Shown: positions 27,458 through 37,139 of the stretch, piece by piece
Numbering within the stretch: position 1 is the first letter of the stretch
Layout: each line of letters starts with the position of its first letter
DNA from: Petrolisthes cinctipes
Lineage: Eukaryota > Arthropoda > Malacostraca > Decapoda > Porcellanidae
Assembly: GCA_033782935.1 (NCBI GenBank)
Contig: JAWQEG010000283.1
Coordinates: 496,001 to 560,000 of the forward strand
Direction of reading: 5' to 3'
Length of the DNA stretch: 64,000 bases
Translations under genes and position numbers: made by a program
Notes under the pieces: generated by a model
What the model was told of the DNA's origin: nothing
Seen by the model: only the letters and a program-made list of their open reading frames with translations
Database searches by the model: none

Positions 27458-28426
27458 TGTACATGCCTACTCCGTGTTAGAGTATTTTCAAAATACAGGC
27501 CAAAAACATACTGAAAATCGATGTTTTAGGTGCCCAAAAGTTGATATGTGCATGCATCTTCAGTACCCGTTTATATCTCAATTTCAGGCTCAAAACACCC
27601 GAAAATTCGATATTTTGGGGTCCCAGAAGCGATCTGTACATGCCTACTCCGTGTTAGAGTATTTTCAAAATACATGCCCAAAACATGATGAAAATCGATA
27701 TTTTAGATGCCCAAAAGTCGATATGTGCATGCATCTTCTGTACCCGTTTATATCTCAATACTCCGTGTTAGAGTATTTACAAAATACAGGCCCAAAACAT
27801 GCTCAAAATCGATGTTTTAGGTGCCAAAAAGTCGATATGTGCATGCATCTTCAGCACCCGTTTATATCTCAAATTCAGGCTCAAAGCACCCGAAATTTCG
27901 ATATTTTGGGGTCCCAGAAGCGATCTGTACATACCTACTCCGTGTTAGAGTATTTTCAAAATACATGCCCAAAACATGCTGAAAATCGATAATTTTGGTG
28001 CCCAAAGTCAATATGTGTATGCATCTTCTATACTCGTTTATATCTCAAATTCAGGGTCAAAACACCCGAAAATTCGATATTTTGGGGTCCCAGAAGCGAT
28101 TTGTACATGCCTACTCAGTGCTAGAATGTTTTCAAAATATAGGCTCAAAACATGTTCAAAATTGATATTTTAGTTGCCCAAAAGTCGATATGTGCATGCA
28201 TCTTCTGTACCCGTTTATATCTCAAATTCTGGCTCAAAACACCCGAAAATTCAATATTTTGGGGTCCCAGAAGCAATCGGTACATGCCTACTCAGTGCTA
28301 GAATATTTTCAAAATATAGGCTAAAAACATGCTAAAAATCGATATTTTAAGTGCCAAAAAGTCGATATCTCAAATTCAATCCCAAAACACCCGAAAACTC
28401 GATATTTAGGGGTCCCAGAAGGGATC
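27458..28426. repeat. 969-bp six-unit higher-order repeat, copy 2
   Basis: Tandem copy at +969 with the same unit-length series. Private changes include gttgatatgtg near 27,540, ctcaatttcaggctc near 27,579 and acatgatgaaaatc near 27,685. A partial third copy begins at 28,427 with the same first unit but continues as 177, 176 and 147 without the 114-bp unit at the expected place. Confidence 0.94.
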
Positions 28427-30270
28427 TGTACATGCCTACTCCGTGTTAGAGTATTTTCAAAATACAGGCCAAAAACATACTGAAAATCGATGTTTTAGGT
28501 GCCCAAAAGTCGATATGTGCATGCATCTTCAGTACCCGTTTATATCTCAAATTCAGGCTCAAAACACCCGAAAATTCGATATTTTGGGGTCCCAGAAGCG
28601 ATCTGTACATGCCTACTCCGTGTTAGAGTATTTTCAAAATACATGCCCAAAACATGCTGAAAATCGATATTTTAGATGCCCAAAGTCAATATGTGCATGT
28701 ATCTTCTGTACCCGTTTATATCTCAAATTCAGGCTCAAAACACCCGAAAATTCGATATTTTGGGGTCCCAGAAGCGATCTGTACATGCATGCTGAGTGCT
28801 AGAATATTTTCAAACTATAGGCTCAATACATGCTAAAAATCGATATTTTAGGTGCGTAAAGGCGATATCTCAAATTCAGGCCCAAAACACCCGAAAATTC
28901 GATATTATGGGGTCCCAGAAGCGATCTGTACATGCTTACTCCGTGTTAGAGTATTTACAAATTACAGGCCCAAAACATGCTCAAAATCGATGTTTTAGGA
29001 GCCCAAAAGTCGATATGTGCATGCATCTTCAGTACCCGTTTATATCTCAAATTCAGGCTCAAAACACCCGAAAATTCGATATTTTGGGGTCCCAGAAGCG
29101 ATCTGTACATGCCTACTCCGTGTTAAAGTATTTTCAAAATACATGCCCAAAACATGCTGAAAATCGATATTTTAGATGCCCAAAGTCAATATGTGCATGT
29201 ATCTTCTGTACCCGTTTATATCTCAATACTCCGTGTTAGAGTATTTACAAAATACAGGCCAAAAACATGCTCAAAATCGATGTTTTAGGTGCCAAAAAGT
29301 CGATATGTGCATGCATCTTCAGTACCCGTTTATATCTCAAATTCAGGCTCAAAACACCCGAAAATTCAATATTTTGGGGTCCCAGAAGCAATCTGTACAT
29401 GCCTACTCAGTGCTAGAATATTTTCAAAATATAGGCTAAAAACATGCTGAAAATCGATCGTTTAGGTGCCAAAAAGTCGATATCTCAAATTCAGTCCCAA
29501 AACACCCGAAAATTCGATATTTAGGGGTCCCAGAAGCGATCTGTACATGCCTCCTCCGTGTTAGAGTATTTTCAAAATACAGGCCAAAAACATACTGAAA
29601 ATCGATCTTTTAGGTGCCCAAAAGTCGATATGTGCATGCATCTTCTGTACCCGTTTATATCTCAATACTCCGTGTTAGAGTATTTACAAAATACAGGCCA
29701 AAAACATGCTCAAAATCGATGTTTTAGGTGCCAAAAAGTCGATATGTGCATGCATCTTCAGTACCCGTTTATATCTCAAATTCAGGCTCAAAGCACCCGA
29801 AAATTCGATATTTTGGGTTCTCAGAAGCGATCTGTACATGCCTACTCCGTGTTAGAGTATTTTCAAAATACATGCCCAAAACATGCTGAAAATCGATATT
29901 TTAGATGCCCAAAGTCAATATGTGCATGTATCTTCTGTACCCGTTTATATCTCAATACTCCGTGTTAGAGTATTTACAAAATACAGGCCCAAAACATGCT
30001 CAAAATCGATGTTTTAGGTGCCAAAAAGTCGATATGTGCATGCATCTTCAGCACCCGTTTATATCTCAAATTCAGGCTCAAAGCACCCGAAATTTCGATA
30101 TTTTGGGGTCCCAGAAGCGATCTGTACATGCCTACTCAGTGCTAGAATATTTTCAAAATATAGGCTAAAAACATGCTAAAAATCGATCTTTTAAGTACCA
30201 AAAAGTCGATATCTCAAATTCAGTCCCAAAACACCCGAAAATTCGATATTTAGGGATCCCTGAAGCGATC
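28427..30270. repeat. Rearranged part of the 969-bp domain
   Basis: It starts as a third 969-bp copy, then uses units near 28,427, 28,604, 28,780, 28,927 and 29,104. Three deletion junctions follow close together (29,226, 29,665 and 29,955). Two of these give 113-bp units, because the deletion sits in a 176-bp parent carrying cccaaagtcaatatg. The same junction on two parent types suggests that it was moved by exchange or conversion. Confidence 0.85.
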
Positions 30271-32064
30271 TTTACATGCCTACTCCGTGTTAGAGTATTT
30301 TCAAAATACAGGCCAAAAACATACTGAAAATCGATCTTTTAGGTGCCCAAAAGTCGATATGTGCATGCATCTTCTGTACTCGTTTATATCTCAAATTCTG
30401 GCCCTAAACACCCGAAAATTCGATATTTTGGGGTCCCAGAAGCAATCTTTACATGCCTACTCAGTGCTAGAATATTTTCAAAATATAGGCTAAAAACATG
30501 CTAAAAATCGATCTTTTAGGTGCCCAAAAGTCGATATGTGCATTCATCTTCTGTACCCGTTTATATCTCAATACTCCGTGTTAGAGTATTTACAAAATAC
30601 AGGCCCAAAACATGCTCAAAATCGATGTTTTAGGTGCCAAAAAGTCGATATGTGCATGCATCTTCAGCACCCGTTTATATCTCAAATTCAGGCTCAAAGC
30701 ACCCGAAATTTCGATATTTTGGGGTCCCAGAAGCGATCTGTACATACCTACTCCGTGTTAGAGTATTTTCAAAATACATGCCCAAAACATGCTGAAAATC
30801 GATAATTTTGGTGCCCAAAGTCAATATGTGTATGCATCTTCTATACTCGTTTATATCTCAAATTCAGGGTCAAAACACCCGAAAATTCGATATTTTGGGG
30901 TCCCAGAAGCGATTTGTACATGCCTACTCAGTGCTAGAATGTTTTCAAAATATAGGCTCAAAACATGATCAAAATTGATATTTTAGTTGCCCAAAAGTCG
31001 ATATGTGCATGCATCTTCTGTACCCGTTTATATCTCAAATTCAGGCTCAAAACACCCGAAAATTCAATATTTTGCGGTCCCAGAAGCAATCGGTACATGC
31101 CTACTAAGTGCTAGAATATTTTCAAAATATAGGCTAAAAACATGCTAAAAATCGATATTTTAGGTGCCAAAAAGTCGATATCTCAAATTCAATCCCAAAA
31201 CACCCGAAAACTCGATATTTAGGGGTCCCAGAAGGGATCTGTACATGCCTACTCTGTGTTAGAGTATTTTCAAAATACAGGCCAAAAACATACTGAAAAT
31301 CGATGTTTTAGGTGCCCAAAAGTCGATATGTGCATGCATCTTCAGTACCCGTTTATATCTCAAATTCAGGCTCAAAACACCCGAAAATTCGATATTTTGG
31401 GGTCCCAGAAGCGATCTGTACATGCCTACTCCGTGTTAGAGTATTTTCAAAATACATGCCCAAAACATGCTGAAAATCGATATTTTAGATGCCCAAAGTC
31501 AATATGTGCATGTATCTTCTGTACCCGTTTATATCTCAATTTCAGGCTCAAAACACCCGAAAATTCGATATTTTGGGGTCCCAGAAGCGATCTGTACATG
31601 CATACTGAGTGCTAGAATATTTTCAAAATATAGGCTCAAAACATGCTAAAAATCGATATTTTAGGTGCGTAAAGGCGATATCTCAAATTCAGGCCCAAAA
31701 CACCCGAAAATTCGATATTATGGGGTCCCAGAAGCGATCTGTACATGCCTACTCCGTGTTAGAGTATTTACAAATTACAGGCCCAAAACATGCTCAAAAT
31801 CGATGTTTTAGGAGCCCAAAAGTCGATATGTGCATGCATCTTCAGTACCCGTTTATATCTCAAATTCATGCTCAAAACACCCGAAAATTCAATATTTTTG
31901 GGTCCCAGAAGCAATCTGTACATGCCTACTCAGTGCTAGAATATTTTCAAAATATAGGCTAAAAACATGCTAAAAATCGATCTTTTAAGTACCAAAAAGT
32001 CGATATCTCAAATTCAGTCCCAAAACACCCGAAAATTCGATATTTAGGGATCCCAGAAGCGATC
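30271..32064. repeat. 1,794-bp block, copy 1
   Basis: It starts with a unit reading tttacatgcctactccg and includes the five-unit core from 30,448 (114, 177, 176, 177, 148). The offset to the next copy is 1,794: 30,287 to 32,081 and 30,572 to 32,366. Copies differ at scattered bases, for example acacccgaaaattc near 30,409 against acatccgaaaattc near 32,203. Confidence 0.88.
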
Positions 32065-33535
32065 TTTACATGCCTACTCCGTGTTAGAGTATTTTCAAAA
32101 TACAGGCCAAAAACATACTGAAAATCGATCTTTTAGGTGCCCAAAAGTCGATATGTGCATGCATCTTCTGTACTCGTTTATATCTCAAATTCTGGCCCTA
32201 AACATCCGAAAATTCGATATTTTGGGGTCCCAGAAGCAATCTTTACATGCCTACTCAGTGCTAGAATATTTTCAAAATATAGGCTAAAAACATGCTAAAA
32301 ATCGATCTTTTAGGTGCCCAAAAGTCGATATGTGCATGCATCTTCTGTACCCGTTTATATCTCAATACTCCGTGTTAGAGTATTTACAAAATACAGGCCC
32401 AAAACATGCTCAAAATCGATGTTTTAGGTGCCAAAAAGTCGATATGTGCATGCATCTTCAGCACCCGTTTATATCTCAAATTCAGGCTCAAAGCACCCAA
32501 AATTTCGATATTTTGGGGTCCCAGAAGCGATCTGTACATACTTACTCCGCGTTAGAGTATTTTCAAAATACATGCCCAAAACATGCTGAAAATCGATAAT
32601 TTTGGTGCCCAAAGTCAATATGTGTATGCATCTTCTATACTCGTTTATATCTCAAATTCAGGGTCAAAACACCCGAAAATTCGATATTTTGGGGTCCCAG
32701 AAGCGATTTGTACATGCCTACTCAGTGCTAAAATGTTTTCAAAATATAGGCTCAAAACATGATCAAAATTTGATATTTTAGTTGCCCAACAGTCGATATG
32801 TGCATGCATCTTCTGTACCCGTTTATATCTCAAATTCTGGCTCAAAACACCCGAAAATTCAATATTTTGGGGTCCCAGAAGCAATCGGTACATGCCTACT
32901 CAGTGCTAGAATATTTTCAAAATATAGGCTAAAAACATGCTAAAAATCGATATTTTAGGTGCCAAAAAGTCGATATCTCAAATTCGATCCCAAAACACCC
33001 GAAAACTCGATATTTAGGGGTCCCAGAAGGGATCTGTACATGCCTACTCCGTGTTAGAGTATTTTCAAAATACAGGCCCAAAACATGCTCAAAATTGATG
33101 TTTTAGGTGCCAAAAAGTCGATATGTGCATGCATCTTCAGTACCCGTTTATATCTCAAATTCAGGCTCAAAGCACCCGAAAATTCGATATTTTGGGGTCC
33201 CAGAAGTGATCTGTACATGCCTACTCCGTGTTAGAGTATTTTCAAAATACATGCCCAAAACATGCTGAAAATCGATAATTTAGATGCCCAAAGTCAATAT
33301 GTGCATGTATCTTCTGTACCCGTTTATATCTCAAATTCAGGCTCAAAACACCCGAAAATTCAATATTTTTGGGTCCCAGAAGCAATCTGTACATGCCTAC
33401 TCAGTGCTAGAATATTTTCAAAATATAGGCTAAAAACATGCTAAAAATCGATATTTTAAGTACCAAAAAGTCGATATCTCAAATTCAGTCCCAAAACACC
33501 CGAAAATTCGATATTTAGGGATCCCAGAAGCGATC
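32065..33535. repeat. 1,794-bp block, copy 2, shortened to 1,471 bp
   Basis: Same order as copy 1, but the next equivalent point comes after 1,471 bp (32,081 to 33,552), 323 bp less. That corresponds to two units, one long and one short. A third partial copy starts at 33,536 and reaches the 114-bp junction at 33,836. Confidence 0.86.
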
Positions 33536-34059
33536 TTTACATGCCTACTCCGTGTTAGAGTATTTTCAAAATACATTCCAAAAACATACTGAAAATCGAT
33601 CTTTTAGGTGCCCAAAAGTCGATATGTGCATTCATCTTCTGTACTCGTTTATATCTCAAATTCTGGCCCTAAACATCCGAAAATTCGATATTTTGGGGTC
33701 CCAGAAGCGATCTTTACATGCCTACTCAGTGGTAGAATATTTTCAAAATATAGGCTAAAAACATGCTAAAAATCGATCTTTTAGGTGCCTAAAAGTCGAT
33801 ATGTGCATGCATCTTCTGTACCCGTTTATATCTCAATACTCCGTGTTAGAGTATTTACAAAATACAGGCCCAAATCATGCTCAAAATCGATGTTTTAGGT
33901 GCCAAAAAGTCGATATGTGCATGCATCTTCAGCACCCGTTTATATCTCAAATTCAGGCTCAAAGCACCCAAAATTTCGATATTTTGGGGACCCAGAAGCG
34001 TTCTGAAACATGCTCAAAATCGATGTTTTAGGTGCCAAAAAGTCGATATGTGCATGCAT
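33536..34059. repeat. Truncated third copy with a unique 44-bp deletion unit
   Basis: It starts as a third copy of the 30,271 block. After ctcaaagcacccaaaatttc the sequence runs cccagaagcgttctg and then directly aaacatgctcaaaatcg at about 34,005/34,006. About 44 bp covering the start word and dyad are missing. I saw this deletion once only. Confidence 0.88.
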
Positions 34060-34844
34060 CTTCAGTACCCGTTTATATCTCAAATTCAGGCTCAAAGCAC
34101 CCGAAAATTCGATATTTTGGGGTCCCAGAAGCGATCTGTACATGCCTACTCCGTGTTAAAGTATTTTCGAAATACATGCCCAAAACATGCTGAAAATCGA
34201 TATTTTAGATGCCCAAAGTCAATATGTGCATGTATCTTCTGTACCCGTTTATATCTCAAATTCAGGCTCAAAACACCCGAAAATTCAATATTTTTGGGTC
34301 CCAGAAGCAATCTGTACATGCCTACTCAGTGCTAGAATATTTTCAAAATATAGGCTAAAAACATGCTAAAAATCGATCTTTTAAGTACCAAAAAGTCGAT
34401 ATCTCAAATTCTGGCCCTAAACACCCGAAAATTCGATATTTTGGGATCCCAGAAGCAATCTTTACATGCCTACTCAGTGCTAGAATATTTTCAAAATATA
34501 GGCTAAAAACATGCTAAAAATCGATATTTTAGGTGCATAAAGGCGATATCTCAAATTCAGGCCCAAAACACCCGAAAATTCGATATTTTGAAGTCCCAGA
34601 AGCGATCTGTACATGCCTACTCCGTGTTAGAGTATTTTCAAAATACAGGCCCAAAACATGCTCAAAATCGATGTTTTAGGTGCCCAAAAGTCGATATGTG
34701 CATGCATCTTCAGTACCCGTTTATATCTCAAATTCAGGCTCAAAACACCCGAAAATTCGATATTTTGGGGTCCCAGAAACGATCTGTACATGCCTACTCA
34801 GTGCTTGAATGTTTTCAAAATATAGGCAAAAAACATGCTCAAAA
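34060..34844. repeat. Ordinary satellite after the 969-bp domain
   Basis: Long and short units with no 114-bp class. Local markers are ttttaagtaccaaaaagtcg (about 34,379), shared with 30,190, 31,981 and 33,460, and gatattttgaagtcccag near 34,583. Nothing else is visible. Confidence 0.85.
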
Positions 34845-35148
34845 TCGATATTTTAGGTGCCCAAAAGTCGATATGTGCATGCATCTTCTGTTCTCGTTTA
34901 TATCTCAAATTCAGGCTCAAAACACCCGAAAATCCGATATTTTGGGGTCCCAGAAGCGATCTGTACATGCCTACTCAGTTCTAGAATATTTTCAAAATAT
35001 AGGCTAAAAACATGCTAAAAATCGATATTTTAGGTGCGTAAAGGCAATATCTCAAACTCAGGCCAAAACACCCAAAATTCGATATTTTAGGGTCCCAGAA
35101 GCGATCTGTACATGCCTACTGCGTGTTAGAGTATTTACAAAATACAGG

Positions 35149-35158
35149 AAAAAAAAAA
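35149..35158. repeat. A-run replacing part of a unit
   Basis: A run of about ten A follows aaaatacagg where other units have ccaaaaacata. The partner copy at 47,994-48,006 has thirteen A and a slightly different right edge. It looks like a slippage-prone expansion of the normal A-rich stretch. Confidence 0.8.
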
Positions 35159-36434
35159 CAACTGAAAATCGATCTTTTAGGTGCCCAAAAGTCGATATGT
35201 GCATGCATCTTCTGCACCCGTTTATATCTCAAATTCTGGCCCTAAACACCCGAAAATTCGATATTTTGGGGTCCCAGAAGCGATCTGTACATGCCTACTC
35301 AGTGCTAGAATGTTTTCAAAATATAGGCTCAAAACACTCTAAAAATCGATATTTTAGGTGCGTAAAGGCGATATCTCAAATTCAGGCCCAAAAAACCCGA
35401 AAATTCGATAATTTGGGGTCCCAGAAGCGATCTGTAGATGCCTACTCCGTGTTAGAGTATTTTCAAAATACAGGCAAAAAACATCCTCAAAACCGATGTT
35501 TTAGGTGCCCAAAAGTCGATATGTGCCTGCATCTTCAGTGCCCGTTTATATCTCAAATTCAGGCTCAAAACACCCGAAAATTCGATATTTTGGGGTCCTA
35601 GAAGCGATCTGTACAAGCCTACTCCGTGTTAGAGTATTTTCAAAATACAGGAGCAAAACATTATGAAAATCGATATTTTAGATGCCCAAAGTCAATATGT
35701 GCATGTATCTTCTGTACCCGTTTATATCTCAAATTCAGGCTAAAAACACCCGAAAATTCAATATTTTGGGGTCCCTGAAGCAATCTGTACATGCCTACTC
35801 AGTGCTAGAATATTTTCAAAATATAGGCTAAAAACATGCTAAAAATCGATAATTTAGGTGCCAAAAAGTCGATATCTCAAATTCAGTCCCAAAACACCCT
35901 AAAATTCGATATTTAGGGGTCCCAGAAGCGATCTGTACATGCCTACTCAGTGCTAGAATGTTTTCAAAATATAGGCTCAAAACATGCTCAAAATCGATAT
36001 TTTAGGTGCCCAAAAGTCGATATGTGCAGGCATCTGCTGTACTCGTTTATATCTCAAATTCAAGCTCAAAACACCCGAAAATTCGATATTTTGGAGTCCC
36101 AGAAGCGATCTGTACATGCCTACTCAGTGCTAGAATATTTTCAAAATATAAGCTCAAAACATGCTAAAAATCGATATTTTAGGTGCGTAATGGCGATATC
36201 TCAAATTAATGCCCAAAACACCCGAAAATTCGATATTTAGGGGTCCCAGAAGCGATCTGTACATGCCTACTCCGTGTTAGAGTATTATCAAAATACAAGC
36301 CAAAAACATACTGAAAATCGATTTTATAGGTGCCCAAAAGTCGATATGTGCATGAATCTTCTGTACCCGTTTATATCTCAAATTCTGGCCCTAAACACCC
36401 GAAAATTCGATATTTTTGGGTCCCAGAAGCGATC

Positions 36435-36611
36435 TGTACATGCCTACTCAGTGCTAGAATGTTTTCAAAATATAGGATCAAAACATGCTCAAAATCGATA
36501 TTTTAGGTGCCCAAAAGTCGATATGTGCATGCATCTTCTGTACTCGTTTATATCTCAAATTCAGGCTCAAAACACCCGAAAATTCGATATTTTGGGGTCC
36601 CAGAAGCGATC
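36435..36611. repeat. Representative full-length 177-bp unit
   Basis: A typical long unit, phased to begin at tgtacatgcc. Landmarks in order: the start word; the dyad-like stretch around ttttcaaaatat; acatgctcaaaatcgatat; aggtgcccaaaagtcgatat; the gtgcatgcatcttctgtac segment that short units lack; cgtttatatctcaaattcag; acacccgaaaattcgatat; and ggggtcccagaagcgatc before the next unit. It carries about seven CpG sites. Neighbouring units on both sides are also long, and the run 36,274-36,816 is an open frame only because 177 is divisible by three. Confidence 0.95.
36490..36577. repeat. Half-unit A (88 bp) inside the 177-bp unit
   Basis: This half runs from the bases before aaaatcgatatttt to just before gaaaattcgatatttt. 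Aligned by hand to half-unit B (36,578-36,666) using consensus forms of both, the first 44 columns match at about 36 positions with two one-base gaps; the second half is weaker until the shared ending around caggctcaaaacac versus caggcccaaaacat. Overall about two-thirds of positions match. This half carries the 29-bp segment deleted from short units. Confidence 0.85.
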
Positions 36612-36666
36612 TGTACATGCTTACTCAGTGCTAGAATGTTTTCAAAATATAGGCTCAAAACATGCT
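36578..36666. repeat. Half-unit B (89 bp) inside the 177-bp unit
   Basis: The second half starts at gaaaattcgatattttgggg and contains the start word and the dyad. Shared landmarks with half A, in the same order, are gaaaa-tcgatatttt, ccca-aag, cgat-tgt-catgc, tcaaa and cagg-c-caaaaca. The halves sum to exactly 177 bp. The 114-bp units lose most of the first part of this half. Confidence 0.85.
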
Positions 36667-37139
36667 CAAAATCGATATTTTAGGTGCCCAAAAGTCGATA
36701 TGTGCATGCATCTTCTGTACTCGTTTATATCTCAAATTCTGGCTCAAAACACCCGAAAATTCGATATTTTGGGGTCCCAGAAGCGATCTGTACATGCCTA
36801 CTCCGTGGTAGAGTAATTACAAAATATAGGCTCAAAACATGCTCAAAATCGATGTTTTAGGTGCCCAAAAGTCGATATGTGCATGCATCTTCAATACCCG
36901 TTTATATCTCAAATTCAGGCTCAAAACATCCGAAAATTCGATATTTTGGGGTTCCAGAAGCGATCTGTACATGCCTACGCCGTGTAAGAGTATTTTCAAA
37001 ATACATGCCCAAAACATGCTGAAAATCGATATTTTAGATGCCCAAAGTCAATAAGTGCATGTATCTTCTGTGCCCGTTTATATCTCAAATTCAGGCTCAA
37101 AACACCCGAAAATTCAATATTTTGGGGTCCCAGAAGCAA

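Noticed and set aside
25697..34005. CRISPR-like array
   Set aside because: There are no short identical repeats separated by unique spacers; the whole length of each unit is repeated and related.
36570..36600. CENP-B box in the acccgaaaattcgatatt stretch
   Set aside because: The reverse complement has tcgaattttcggg, but the spacing and the essential positions of the TTCG....A..CGGG core do not fit; it is only a superficial resemblance.
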